From assembly GCA_028564675.1 (NCBI GenBank), contig JAOVVO010000025.1, forward strand, positions 124,001 to 188,000: 64,000 bases of DNA, written 5' to 3'. Below the pieces are notes generated by a model. That model saw only the letters and a program-made list of their open reading frames with translations. It was not told where the DNA came from and did no database searches. Positions 12,401 through 26,802 of this stretch are shown here, in pieces; the stretch's first letter is position 1, and each line of letters begins with the position of its first letter. The position numbers and the translations under genes are program-made. Source of the DNA: Onchocerca lupi. Lineage: Eukaryota; Nematoda; Chromadorea; Rhabditida; Onchocercidae.

Positions 12401-14291
12401 TTATAATTTTTTTTTTTTGTAATTTTTTCTATTTTAATAATTAGAATCGAGGAAAAATTGAAAATGCTAAATTCCAAAAAAATATAAGAAATATGAATGA
12501 TAATGAACCTAATTTGAAATTTCTGTATTAAAAATGACAAAATTCACAAATGAGAAATCTTTTAAAAAAAGATTTCAAATTTTAGCATTGACTTTCAGAA
12601 GATTTAATTATCCTGAAATGTATAATTTATTACTGAATGATTCAAATTGAAGAATAGGAAAAAATGAAATTGAAACTAAGGGGGAAAAAAAGCAAATAAA
12701 TAATTAGCTCAAATAGTATGAAATAAAATTAAATAAAATTAAAAACAACAGAAGCGAACAGGCAGAAGTAAAATGAAAATTAAGTAATATCCAATTTCAT
12801 TTATTTTTTATCATATTTTTAAATAATTTTATAAATAATAACTACAATAATAATAGTATTAATGATAATCATAATAATAGTAATATATAGCTATAATAAT
12901 AATTCTTGTTATATTTAATGATAAGAAAAAATGCTTGGATAAGATGAAATAACATTAATTTCCAAATTATGTAATAAAATAAAAATAAAATGAAATTTCA
13001 CGTAAATATTTAGAGCAATTATCGCATCAATTCACATGAACTGATAATAATATCTTTGTTTACGGAATGATAAAGAGAAATGCTGTGATAAATGAATACA
13101 AACAACTTCCATGTCACTCACAGCAATTTATCATATAAATTATCAAAAATCTTTTTGCTCCATTGATTGAAAAAGAAATGCTCTGATGAAATGACTACAA
13201 ATTCTCAGATTATGCCGAAATGAAATCAAAAAAGAAAAAAAGTGGAATTTCACGTGAATATTTGCAGCAATTCGTCGTGCATAATCGATGATTTATTTAT
13301 GCACCAATTTTCCTTCCTTTTTTTTTTTGATAAAATTCATGCAAAGTACAAAATGATATAGAAATGTGTATGTGGAAGTCGCTTGAAGCTAACAACTTTT
13401 TTCTTCGTCCCCTTTTTTGTCTCTTTTTTCTTTTTTTTTTTTTTTTTTTTGGTTGAAGAAAAAAAGAGATGACGAATGAATTGGATGGAAATTCGAAACC
13501 ACTTTTGTTACAAATGCTTGCAACGCCGATATTTCAAAAGATCGATGAAAATGCTAATGCCTAAAAGAAGAAAGACAAAGGCAAGGAGAGAGGGAAAAGG
13601 AAGGGAAACAAAATTATTGATAATTTTTTTTTTGTTAAAATTCAGAAAAGTTTTAAAATACGAAAAAAAAATTCATAAAAAAAGAGCAATTTATTGCAGT
13701 GATAAATTAGAAATAATAAAATGAAACCAGAATAAAAAATGAGTGTTTTTCAAAATTATCACATTAATGATTAGGGAAAAAAGAAGGAATGATTAAAATT
13801 TTTCAACAAATCTTTTCATTCTCTTTTTTTTTTTAATATAACTCAAAATAAAAATTATTAAATTGAAGCAAATGATTTAAATAATTCTAAAACATGAAAT
13901 TATATATATATATATGGAAAGTTCTATACAAATTAAGCATATACTTTGCTTAATTAAAAAATTTGGTTAAATATATGAATATTAAATATAGTAATGGCAA
14001 AATGGGGCAAATATTCATCATTTAGTAAAATGAATTAATATATATGAAATGAAGTATTGGAAATGTCAGAATATAAATATTAAAAAAACTGAAATTTCTT
14101 TTTTCGGAATATTTCTTGTTATTTTATCCCATATATCATATCATATCATTATTATACTATGAATGAATCGCAATAAATAAACTTCACTCATTATTGGTTG
14201 GTATTTAAGTTAATTTGCTATGTCAAAATTTAAATTTATCATATCTTATCTATTCGTACATCTGTCATTGATGAATGAATTTTATTTATTA
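9481..14291. other. gene-free A+T-rich region
   Basis: No exon-like frame, RNA gene or transposon recognised. It holds long T-runs (for example 13431-13450), GAT/AAT-type microsatellite patches (about 10185-10235 and 12830-12900) and a purine-rich stretch at about 10500-10610 whose Lys/Glu-rich frame is low-complexity only. Confidence 0.5.
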
Positions 14292-14503
14292 CTAGCCGGA
14301 CCCGGCCATGAATTACCACGCGTTGTCCAACTAGCATGTGACAAATGTCCGCTTGTTCAAAAACTTAAATTTCCCAGAATTCTTAAACATGATGCGCCTA
14401 TTCGAATGCAACATTGTTTCAAAATTTTAAAGCAATCGATGAAGAACTCGCAACGTTATGTCAAAAGTAAAAGTTCGAACATTTACATTTTTATCTATTT
14501 AGA
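14292..14503 (-). mobile_element. non-autonomous Helitron, 212 bp
   Basis: Read on the minus strand the element begins with 5'-TC (14503-14502), in TCTAAATAGATAAAAATGTA, and ends ...GGGTCCGGCTAG at 14292. The flanking bases are A (5') and T (3'), the canonical Helitron A|T target. Both ends match those of the larger Helitron at 31001-33263 (TCTATATAAATAAAAATGTA at the 5' end; GGGTCCAGCTAG at the 3' end). The interior has no Helitron protein remnant, so it must have been mobilised in trans. A 106-codon open frame crossing it on the plus strand (14220-14540) is a by-product of the insertion. Confidence 0.75.
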
Positions 14504-17500
14504 TTTAGATTATTTCTTTTCTTTTTTTATCTTTGAATAATCTTTTTTTTTTTCTTACTTTTTTTATCTTTAAATATTCCATGAATAAATAGAAAAATTG
14601 GACTTAATCGTATCAGTCCGTTTGATCAATTTATTGCACAAAAATTCCCAATCATCAAATCACTCAAACAAAGAAATATTTCTTTTTTTTTTTTTGATTA
14701 AACCGATTGATGAGAATGATAAATTATTCGCTCATTTTTTCCTTTTTTTTTTTTTTTTTTTTTTTGTCAATGTTTAGTTCATGTCCAGTATAGACTTCTT
14801 TTTTTCATTCCTCCATTACGTATTTAACGTGACATGAAAAATTGATGAAGAAAGTTTAAGGTTGTTGATTTGTACATCAAAATACTTGAAATTAAAAAGA
14901 TTATTTGAAAATATATAAGTTTATGAGAAGAGTTTTTAAGATATTTGAAATTATGAAAATAATTTTTTAGAAATAATCATACGCAATATGTAATAATCAG
15001 TCAACGAAAAAATAGATAATCGAATATTGTAATATACTTAAAATTAAATATGTTTACCGTGATTATCACTAAAGAAATAAGTAGATTAAGCAATTATCAA
15101 AAACAAAACAAAAGATGGTTCATTATGAAAAAGAAATTGTTAGATAATTAGATATAAATAACTAAAAATTTTACAATTCATTGGTTCACAACCGATCCTT
15201 AATGAGAACGAAATTAATGAATTTTTAATTATTTTTGCTTCGAGTTAGATAGTTAATTTATCACCAATCATTGTAATTCATTAATTTCATTATCACTCTT
15301 GTTATTCTAATCAATATTGTCATATATTATTGCTAACATTATTATCCTTCTCATGTAACTGTTACAATTATTTCAATTATTTTTATGTATTATTATTTCT
15401 ATTCGTTATTGCAATTTTTTTCCTGCATAATAATTATTTCTGTTAATTTTCTTATTAAAAATTCTGGATGATTTAATTCATATCACTTTTTTCATCATTT
15501 GTATTGTCAATCATCATTAATCAATAACAATAATAATAGATGATTTCTTATCAATACCATTTCAATTTCTGATACAAGCAATTTGTATTTTCTTTATTTG
15601 TCTTACTTTTTAAATAATTTCTTTTTTTCAAATATTTTATTTCTGTTTGGAATTTCTATTTCTAGTTTTACATAAAATGTTGCAATCATTTTGAAATTTT
15701 TGGCAATTTAATTTTCATCTCTTTTCTTATAGCCTAACTTAATTTCCTATCTTCCATCGCTACCATTTTTCTTTTGCCATCTTCAATTCTTCCCTTTTTC
15801 TACTTTGATAATATTAAATCATTTCAGAAAACTGATAAGAATTTTCGAAAAAAAAGAAAATTGAATAATAGAATTGGTTAACTTTAGAGAGAATATCATA
15901 ATAGAAGAAATAAAGTACGATACATTTACATTGGCATAGTATATTTACATTCGAATGAGATGGATGATCACTCATTCATTTTTCAACCATTCATACTTCT
16001 TTTATTTACTTTAAAATAAATGAAATTTATTTGATCAATGAGAATTTAAGTTTTTATATAATAATAAGTAAGTTTTTCTATGACTTATCAGATAAATAAA
16101 AATCGATATTTTATGTATTTTAATTCTTCGTAAAATGAGCTTATGGATTGATAAAAAAAAGAAAAATTTGAAAACTGATATGTAACATATTTTAGTCATA
16201 TATTTGTGCTATTAATGAATAATTTAAAAAATATCGAAAATAAATATCAAATATATTAAAATGAAAAAATGCTTCGAATTAAGAATTTCATTGCAATGAA
16301 ATAATATTCAAAAAAAAAAAAAAATTATTGGTATTAATATCAATGAGTGATAAATATCTGTAATAGAACAGAAAAATATAATATATCAAAAATCGATATT
16401 TATTATTATTGTTAACATTGCATATATGCATATACAGTGATGAAGCATTCAATATTTCAAAAATAAAAATTCAATTTTTCAAAATAAGAAAAAAAAAGAA
16501 GAAGATAAATTGTTTCCAATTATTTATTTCATTGTTTCTTTCAAATGAAGCATTATCGAGAAAAATATCAATGAATGATAAATGTCTTTTGCTCTTTTTT
16601 TTTCATCTCAATTTTACATTAAGCACATAATCATTTATCAAATTCATCTATCTACTATATATAGGAATCTCAAAGAATTATCTCTAAAATCCGCTTCTTT
16701 CTACATTTTTCTCTCTTTTTTTCACCTTTATCCAAACAAAAAAAAGAAAAAAATTCCCTAAAAAAAGATTTTTTTTATCACTTTATCACATCCATCAACT
16801 AACGAAAAATGAAAAATTCTTCAAATTTAAAATTTCCAAAGTTACTCATTGTTTTAAAATTTGATTTTGTTAGCAGATTAACGATAACAAAAAAAGAAAA
16901 ATTGATTAACGATAACGATAAAAAAAAGAAAAATGAAGCTTTTTTTTAAATAAAAGCAAATCTTTTTTTTATAATTTTTCATTTGTAGGAGAGTAATTTT
17001 TATTTTTTAGTCGGATTGACATTTAAAAAATAAAATTAATTGCGATAATATCTATTCTATTAAAAAGTTTTTATTTGATTATGGGAGCTTCATTTTTCGA
17101 AATATTTTAAATAATTGTTCTGTTTACCAAATTTTTTTTTTTTTTTTTTTTGAAATTACTTGAAACATACTGAAAAGTTCTGATAGTGATTAATTTGAAA
17201 ATACTATCGATTGCAGATCGCACCATTTTTTCATAAATCGGTTACGAATTTAAAAAGAATGCAATTTTCCTTTTATTAACAAGAAAAATATATGTTAAGG
17301 ACTAAAAACAATAATAAAAAATTTAAATATATTCAAAAATGATTTATATCGATATGCTAAAGCTCTATGCAAATTATTATATCATAAAAGATAATGATGA
17401 TTAAATTAAATTTTGAAATTTTCTAAAATTTCAAATTTTGTTAATGGAATGAGAGACATCTGAGAAATAACAAAAATAAAATAGGCATATGTATATTTAT

Positions 17501-19138
17501 TAATTACATGTCTTTTATGATTAATGGCTTAAGAAATTAGATAATTGTTGTTATTTTTTATTTTTTCACTATGCAAATTCTCTCACATAACAGTAAACAA
17601 CTAATTTGTTTCTGTATGAAATTCCCAAATATTATATAGTAAATATTTCATTTGTAAACAAAACTGCTAACATAGTAAACATCAAGTTTCTGCTTATTCA
17701 CTCATTTTCGAAATATTATGCAAGCATTTCATTTTTAAAATATTTTATAAACATTAAAATTGGAGATATAATAAACATCGACACATAATACTCTCCTATA
17801 AACATCGAACATATTATTGTCCTGTTTTATGTTTATTTTATCATTTTTATTTCTCTTTCTATTCAAATAGAGAATGAATATCGATTCACTTGAAATTGAC
17901 TTGAACCACTTGAAGAGAAATTTCATTCTAATTCTTGGAAATTTTATATATCTCTTTTAAGACAAAGATCAATTCAGGCACTTTTGAATTGAAATGAACA
18001 GCAAAAATATTATAACTATTTGATCATAATAACAGTGAATAACAGTGACCAACTTATGTAACGATGATTAACTGATAAAATTATGACCAACTTATGTGAC
18101 AATGACTAACTGATGTGACGATGGCCAACTGATATGATGATGATCAATCAGATGACAGTGTTAATAAATGATAACAAAAATATTTTTCTTTTTATAGCGG
18201 CACTATTAGTAGGAGAGAGAAAATGATGACAATTTTTGAAATTTAATCTTTACTAGAACTTGAAATAAAAGTCATTCAAAATTTTAGGTGAAATTTTTAA
18301 ATTTGAAATAATTTAGTCTGGTTATTTTTGGTTTTGCATCAATTATGTTAGAAGTATTGTCAGCAATGGTTTGTTAGTTCATAATCGCAATTTATTCTTC
18401 AATGATTCCGAATTATTAGATAAAAATGAAAAAAGATTTTGCAAAGAAAAAAAATTCAAAAACTTTAACAAGCCTTGATCTAAAAATTGGGAAACAAAAG
18501 AAGGATTTCACCGGTTCTAAATTTTGAAATTAATGATAAAAATTGATTGATTAAAATTTAAAATTACAAAGAAATTGCGAAATGAATAGTTTTTTGTCCT
18601 TTTTTTTTTTCTTAAATCCATTATTGAAGCTTACATGTGAATGACATCTGTCACAACGAAAACGTAGAAGCGAAAAATAATTTATCAAAATGGGGAAATC
18701 CATTTCCTCAATTTAGAAATATTTCCATCTCAATTGTGGGGAATGTCATTTTTTTTTTTCTGCAAAAACTGAGGAAAATCAGTATTAGAGAGGAATGAAA
18801 AGATTTCAAAAGAAAATTTTTCAAATGTTAAAATATATTGTTTTAATAATATTCAAAACTTGACTTATTTTGCAATTAAATAATTAATTAATTTTATGTT
18901 TCCATCCGTATTTTAATTTCAATTTATCTTATAATAAATATCTAAGTAAATTAATATTATATATGCATTGTATCACATTCTTAAATCTTTTGAATTATTT
19001 TTTAAAGATGATTTCAAGTTTGATTTCAATTAAAATTAATTGGCAGTAATTTTTTCGCTTATTTCTGACTAATTAGTTTTAATTGCAATTTTAGTTGTAG
19101 TAAAAAAATTCAGAAAATTTTTGGATCATTTTTATTAT
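14504..19138. other. gene-free A+T-rich region
   Basis: Very A+T-rich with several long T-runs (about 14744-14765, 17133-17151). No coding exon or RNA gene recognised. It contains the short tandem repeat listed at 18042-18154. Confidence 0.5.
18042..18154. repeat. about six copies of a 19-bp tandem repeat
   Basis: Degenerate units of the form ACGATGACCAACTGATGTG follow one another: 18042-18060, 18061-18082, 18083-18098, 18099-18117, 18118-18136 and 18137-18154. Three of the six are exactly 19 bp; the others vary by 1-3 bp. Confidence 0.65.
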
Positions 19139-19332
19139 TAATTAGGCTGCCTATTTTCAATAGATCGGGTTATAATAGAATTACAAGTTTCTTTTTTACT
19201 CAAATTTTGCTGAGTTTTTTTGAAGAAGAGGTTCACTATAATTTACTAGAAAAACCTATAACTCTCTAATGGCAGACATGTGAAAAAGCCATTCATCGTT
19301 GAAAATAGGCAGCCTAATTAAAACTAATTAGT
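19068..19332. mobile_element. MITE-like element with nested inverted repeats
   Basis: Inner arms TAATTAGGCTGCCTATTTTC.. at 19139-19160 and its exact 22-bp reverse complement at 19299-19320 enclose about 140 bp. An outer pair, ACTAATTAGTTTTAATT at 19068-19084 and its exact 17-bp reverse complement at 19316-19332, overlaps the inner right arm. Neither loop codes for protein. The inner ends (TTA/TAATTA context) could be terminal inverted repeats of a MITE inserted at a TA or TTA target. No second copy is visible in the window, so this is structural inference. Confidence 0.5.
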
Positions 19333-22218
19333 TTTTTTTTTTCTTTTCCGAAACATTTCTGTTTAATTTTTCGGTAAAGCAAGCAACTTGTAACAAATTT
19401 CAAAAATTTATTCTTGAAATAAAATTGTTTTTCTGATTGCTGATGTAATTAAACGAGTCAGTTAACTAAAGAGGAAAGATTATCTAAAAAATTTTCAACA
19501 TTCGTTTTAAGTTAACTGAAATTGAATACGAGTTTCAATCAATCTAAAAAAAAAAAGGCGTCACTTGACCGTAAAGTTTTCGTAAAGTTTTTCGTAAATA
19601 TCGTAAAGTATTTCAGGCAATCATCTATTAATCAGCAAACGAAAAATTATAATGAGAGGTCAAAGATAAACTTTGATCAATTTCAAAATAATGAAACAGG
19701 ATGATCTATTTATTTCAAAATTAATGAAAAATGATCATTTGTTTATCTCAAATTTCTTTCTATAACTATTCATCTGAAAACAAACAAAATTGTATGGAAA
19801 GGTCATAGATTATAATTTAAAATAAATTTAAGTATAATGGAAAGGCAAAACAAAATCATATGGAAAAGTCAGGGACTATAATTTAGTTAATTCATTTCTT
19901 AAATTTGACAAATGTTTGCTTCCTCTTTCATATATTTTTTCATGTCCTATTCAAGAATTTTATTTCTTTTCAAAGAAATTAACAACTAGTTTTTTTGATT
20001 ATCAAAATTTTGCTAGAAATGTTTAACGATGGAACTTTGAATTTGATATGACTAATTTCTTTCGTTTAAGAATTTCTTGTTAGTCAGAATTTTCAAAATT
20101 TATCCTTTGATTTTATTTAAATACAAATGTTTATTTTGCTGACAAATGTTCCCGATGAAAAGATATTCACATTGTGAAATGAAATCAATACATATGATTC
20201 ATCATTATCAAACACATGAAATTAGCAAATCGGAATTAATAATAAAAAATTATACTGCAGTTGAAAGGAATAGGAAATACTTGATTATATATAATGGAAA
20301 AATAGGAAATGAAAAATAATAATACAAAAAAAGAAGAAAATAAAACTGAAATGTACAATGAAAAGAAAATTAATTAAATAATTAAAGTGTTCTGATCAAT
20401 TTAATAATTATTCATTTATACATTTATAATTCTTTATATGTAATGAAAAAACAAGAAATGAAAATTAATAATGTAAGAAAAGATAAAAATAAAATTGAAA
20501 TATATAATGGAAAATAAGATAAATAATTAAGATACTCTCCTCAGTATATCAATGATTAATCATTTATACATTTATAACCGCTTAATTCTAACTTTTAATT
20601 TTTTTGTTAAAATCTTAAAATAACAACATTATTATCCTGAAAATTATCAAATATATTACCAATAATAATGACCGAACAAATTCAAACCTATCATTATGCA
20701 GCAAAATTAATAGCACAATTCTAGTTTCATTAAATCATTGTTTCACCATTGTTTTTATGTAACGATGATACAATGGTCTGATGAAATCAAGTTATTACTA
20801 AAAAACTAATTCAGATTTTATCACACTACAGTTTTAGGAAGGTATTAAATGCTATATATCACTCTATTTATAAATTGTTATGTCATTAATAAAACTGAAG
20901 AAAAAGAAAAGAAAGAACGTCGTTACTGTACGATGAAATTCAATTCTGATTTCATCAGACCTTTGTATCATCGTTACTTAAATGAAATAGTAATTTATTC
21001 GAGAAAATTTTTCTTAAAAAGAAGTCCGTATTAAATTTTTTATATTGTTTTTTCTACATATTCTTATTTAAAAATATGCAGAACTAAACTAAACTTGAAG
21101 AAGTCGGAAAAAAATTAAGCTAAACTTGACGAAAAATACTGGACTAAAAAAGAAAAGAACTATTCAGCAATTAATAAAATCAGATAAGTGATTATTTATT
21201 ATTATTAAATTACTTATTTACATTTTTACTTATTTTTTCCACTGATAATTGTTTCATTCAGCCATTGATAATATCATATTTTGAAAGAGATATCGATCAT
21301 TGTTCTTCAATTTCTTTTTTTCTTTTGTTCAGTCTAATATTTGAAAGCAATGACGTCAATGGAGAAAATTTCCTGAAAAACAGAAGTGAATACGTAAACA
21401 ATTTTTATGAATAACGATGACGAAAGAGACTCAATGAATCGATGGAATCCAATAAATAGAAATAAAGTGACAAACTAAACTTCGTCTTTTTGAAAAATGT
21501 TTCGAGTAAATTTAAATAAAACTTGAAATATTATTTAAATGGCACAGACATAAGTTTAAAGAAAAGATAAAAAAATTTATTAATTTATTGAAGCATTATT
21601 AAAGATAAAGAAATTAACAAATTTAAGATATACACGTAAATATATGAGTGATAATTTTCAAACTTAAAATTTGATTTCAATTAAACGAATTGATTCTAAT
21701 ACAATGAATGTGATAAAAATTATAGTAAGTTTGATATGAATGATTTATTAGTTACATCTAATAGTTACGTCTACTTAATTTGTTTTAACATTTTTACTTA
21801 TTATTTACATTCAATTAATTCGTTTTAATATTTGAAGTGCAAAAATTTTTAATGATAAATAAGCATTTAATGATAACATTTTGCTCATTTCAGTCTAATG
21901 AACTTTAAGACTAAATTTTATTCAAATCTTTATCCAAAATACTTTTCTATCTTTATCCTTTAATTTTAACAATTTTCAGAATATCGTTATGCCTGAAGCT
22001 TGAAAATCTAGAATATCGTCATCATTTATAAATAAAAAAAATTGATAACAAATTTCAAGATTTAAGAAAAGCCATATTTTTGTCATTCTTAAATCTTGGA
22101 AAGCTCTTAAAATGTTATTAGTTGATGTAAAGATGACGTAATTGCTTGAGTAATATTTTTTTCAGACGAAATAAATGAATTATTCGATGTTTAAAAATTT
22201 TTGCAATCTTTCAACAAA

Positions 22219-22283
22219 TTTTTTTTTTTTTTTTTCGTTTTCCTTGCACAAGAATGAAAAAAAAAAAAAAAAAAAAAAAAAAA
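22219..22283. repeat. T17...A27 homopolymer pair
   Basis: A run of 17 T (22219-22235) is followed after about 21 bp by 27 A (22257-22283). The pair can fold back on itself. Confidence 0.7.
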
Positions 22284-25200
22284 TTGCTAAAGTGAACATA
22301 ATGGATGAGAAGTTATTTATTTTATACGTCATTTTAACATTGTGAAACGAATTTCATAATTTACAACATTGAAGAAAAGTTTTAAAGCATGGTGTAAATT
22401 AAATTATGAAATTTAAAAGATTTCTTGTTGGTTTCTACTAAACAATGCTATATGAATTGATATGATAAGAAATGAATCATTTAAATTGAAATAAAACGCA
22501 TGAGTAAACAAAAAAAAAATCAAATGCCATAACTTTTTTTCATAAAAATATGATCAACTGAATATGAAACTTGAATTTTTTCTCATTAAATGATGTAAAT
22601 CAATAATCAAATTATCATTATCCGATCATTAATTTAATTTTATTCAATTTATTCAAACATTTCTAATCGAATTGAAATTTAATTACGAGTTAAATTAATC
22701 TTATTTTTGTAATTTAAATTAAAAGTTTGAAAATTTATCTATTTTTATTCAGTTGATCAAGTTTTTCTCTATATATGAATCCTGTGATTGAAAATGTATT
22801 CTAAAATGGATAAAAATCTAAAAGAAAAGTTACCGTTGACAATAAAATCATAATAATTATAAAATTAATAATGGATAAAATTAATAATTCCTATTTTATA
22901 AAAAAAAATGGTTATTTCGTAAAATCGATGGAGTTGAATCAATGATCGGAGTAGTTGTGAAAAACAAAATAATTTTATAAATTTTATAATTTTATATGAA
23001 ATAGAAATGCAAAAATTGATATCTGTTATTGTCTGAAATGAATGAAATATTCTCATTTCTTCAATTACAATCATTCAAGTATCGTTTAAAATTTAAACTT
23101 TAATCTCATTTAAAAAATTTTGATTGAAATATTGGAATTATTTACTTTGAATTAGGTAGAACAGATGAAAATGGTATATAAGTGAAAAACATCTATGACG
23201 TTGAAAAAATGAAGGGAATACGAAGAAATCGAAATAATCCCTAAATTATCATATTCTTATTCATGAAAGTAGAGTTTTCTAGGGAAAGCAATTTGAATTT
23301 TTCATTTATGATATTACTACAAATTGAAATAATAGAAATTAATTTTGCAAATAATTAAATATAATGAACTATGTAATAGAATTAATGGATATTTCATTGA
23401 ATTAACAAACTATCCGACGAATTCGAGCTGAAATGACCTTTGTTCTATTTTTTGTTTTTTTGTACTAATTATTGTTAGTTCTTTAGACAGTTGAATATAT
23501 AATGAATTATTAAATCTCTTCAAAAAATTTTTTAAATATCAAAAAATTTAAATTTTACGAATTCAAAACTTGTCAATTTAATAAATTTTCTGCTAAATTA
23601 AATTTAAATGAGTATATTCAAATGATGCAGATTAGCAAAAATTCCATGAGCAATATCGATGATTGTTTTGATAACGAATGATTTTATTAATTCTCCAAAA
23701 AGTTGTAGTTCATTTGTCTTGCATTTCAAGTTTTATCATTTTATTGGTGATATTGAAAAATGAAATATTTCAAGAAAAGTATGTTACGATATTAATGGTC
23801 TATGCAATATTGCATCATCTTTTTTCTAAATTTTTTTGCTCAAAATGATGGAATTTTTAAATTTTTGGAAAATTTTTTTCTCTTTTTCTTTTTTTTTTGT
23901 TGAAAAGAATCAATATTTACCGGAGAAAATTGATTCATCAATCCTGCAAATATTGATTCTCTTTTTTGATATTGTTTACATCCCTAAATTATTTAACGAT
24001 GACGATAGCAATCCATTATAATAACTTTTTTTTTTAACGAAAAATATACAATTATTTTTGTAAACTTATATTTCTTTATCATTTTCAGAAATTTTACTCC
24101 TGAATTTGAATTCTAAAATGTCGAAATCGGAAGTTCAGTTGTTTTTCTTACTTAATAATTGTCCATCAGCTATTAAAATTTTATTTTATGATAAATTGAT
24201 TAATTTTTAAACGATCAAAAATATAAAATATTTGAAAATTATATATGAAATATTTGAAAAATATTTGAAATTTTTAATCATATGACAAATATTTGAAAGG
24301 TATGTGAGATTTTAATTTACTTTTAAATAAGAAAGGTAGTGAATGGAGCAAGTTTGCTTCGATCAACAATAACCTATTTTTGTTTTGATGATTAATAATT
24401 TCTGATGGAGACAAAAAAAATAAACAATGAGGAATAATATCAAAAAATGAAATCATTTGATCTTTTTTGTTTTAATTTCCATATTTATTGATTTTTGAAG
24501 AAATGCTAATTTTTGATATAATTATGAATTTTTTGAAATGCAGTATATCTTCTTTTATTTTAATTTCCGCTTAATTTATTATTAAAAAGTTTAAATTTTC
24601 CTTCTATCATTTTTCTTTCCACTATTTCTTATCAATTTCAAATCAATATTTGTGTGATGATATTCAAAAATATAAAAATATAATTAAGGTATTAAATTTC
24701 ATCTTATATAATGAAATTGATTTATGAAAATATGATAAAAAAATTTGTTTCAGATTGGTCAAACGATGATGACAATAACGAATAACTTGTATAGCACAAA
24801 TTTTCAGCCCATTTCATTTTCACATTTTGTTATTGATTATATTAGGTTACATCAGTTGTGAACTTATCATTTTGGACATATTTTATCTGTCATGATAAGT
24901 TTTGTAGTTTTCTTTGATATTATTTGTAAAATTCTTAAAAAACTCTTAATTGTTTGTTGCACATTCGCAAATTTTACTTAGCATCCAGTCATGTCTTTCA
25001 TAAATTTCGAATTAGCAGAATAAAATACAGAAATGAATAAAAAATATTTTACTGTAAATAAAAAAAAAAAAATTCCTTTGTAATGATTATTATAATTATT
25101 AGACTTGATTACATCAAAAATGAATATTTCAATATCAATGTATCAAAATTGTTTCGTTGAATTTTGTTGTTAATAAATAATAGAATGTAATAATGAATAA

Positions 25201-25833
25201 TTGGAAGAAAATAATTCGTTAGTATAATTTATCTTTATACTGTCTTAAATCAAAATTAAGTAATTAAAAAAATGAGAAAATCTGCAATTAGATAAAAATT
25301 TGATAATGAGTGAAAATTTACAATCAATTCTTCTTCTTCGTTGATTTATAATTCTAAAAAGATTAACAGAGAGGAAATTGCAAAATAAAAAATAAAAAAT
25401 TAAATCAATCTGCATATTTCTTTCCTTTTTTCTTGTCATAAAATAAAAGAAGCATGCAAATTGATATTGTAGAAATTGATATTGCAAAAAACTGCAAAAT
25501 TAAAAGTATTTTTTCATACTTTTGCACATACATTAACCACTTTATTTCTAATCATATGATATCAATTTGTCCATATGTTTTATTTTAACAATCGTTTCAA
25601 CCTTTTCATTCTTCAATTATGTTTGTTAAAAATAATCAATGAAAATTAATTGTTTTTTAATTAATTGTTTTTACAAATTTCAACGGCAGTCATGTGTACA
25701 CAGTAGCACATGATTCTATTGCAATAATTAAAGATCTTTTTTTTTTTTTTTCTTGAGTTCATAAATCAGAGAAGAACTAACTGTAAATTTTTTCCCATTA
25801 TTAAATTTTCATTTGTTATCACTTTCTGGTTAG

Positions 25834-26802
25834 TTGCAAGTTTTCTCTTTTCATTCAATTTATACTATTGGTTGAGATATAATAAATTATAATTCAAAAT
25901 AACAAAATGCGCAGAAAAATGTTGCAACTTACAAAAATTAATGACAGTATTATGTGCAAACAGTTATTGTAGCGACAAATTATAGCATGATTCTTATGCA
26001 AACAATGTAATAGCATTGTCACAATATTGAACAAATATGACAATTAATGATGATATTAGTGACAGTATTTGTACAGTAAGCAAATAGCTGACTCTTGTGT
26101 CAATGATACAAGAATACTGTATGATTTATCATATCATACAGTATAAAATGGTTCCACTTTTTATTCAAAAATGTTTGATAATGAAATATGATTAGTACAA
26201 TGATATATGATCAGATAAGCAATGAAACGCCAATTAATCACAAGAGCCATATTCATCTTTCTTTCCATGTGTCGGAAATATTTTTTGAAATACAGATATT
26301 CTCAAATGATCAAAGAATCTTTGTATTATAGAAATATCTTGGTTGAAGCAAATTTTTGACCTTTACATTATAATTGATATGTTGAAAATTGTGTCGTGCT
26401 ATGATGAGCTGAAATAAACAACTCCCTTTGTGCTATACTAACATGTTGTAAATTATGTTTTAGTTGACAAGTTAAAAACATGATTCTTTTGTATTAATGT
26501 TGATATGTTGTAAATTATTTCTCTTTATGCTACAAATCAATATTTGTAAATTGTATTAGAGTTCACATATACATGTTATGAATTTCGATCATTTGAAGCA
26601 TTTACCCATTTCAGATATTTGAATTGTGACCATCTTGAAAGCTTATTACTGACCAGTGATTATTTTTATACTGTCACCTTCAAATTTTATAAATGTATCA
26701 TCATAGCTTCTTGCCTAAAATTAATAAAATTTTCTGATTAAATGCAAATTTTCTCATTTCAACCAATTTATACTACTGGTTAAGATATGAAAAATTGTAA
26801 TT
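25834..26802. repeat. diverged direct repeat, two copies 0.9 kb apart
   Basis: A block of about 60 bp at 25834-25895 (core CAATTTATACTATTGGTTGA) recurs at 26741-26802 (core CAATTTATACTACTGGTTAA), roughly 85 percent identical. The sequence between also repeats short motifs such as (A/G)TATGTTGTAAATTAT near 26440-26520 and related CATGATTCT motifs at about 25708 and 25988. It looks like an old local duplication or two remnants of one family. Confidence 0.4.

Noticed and set aside
14220..14540. 106-codon plus-strand frame
   Set aside because: Most of it is the minus-strand non-autonomous Helitron read in the wrong direction, with A+T-rich flanks.
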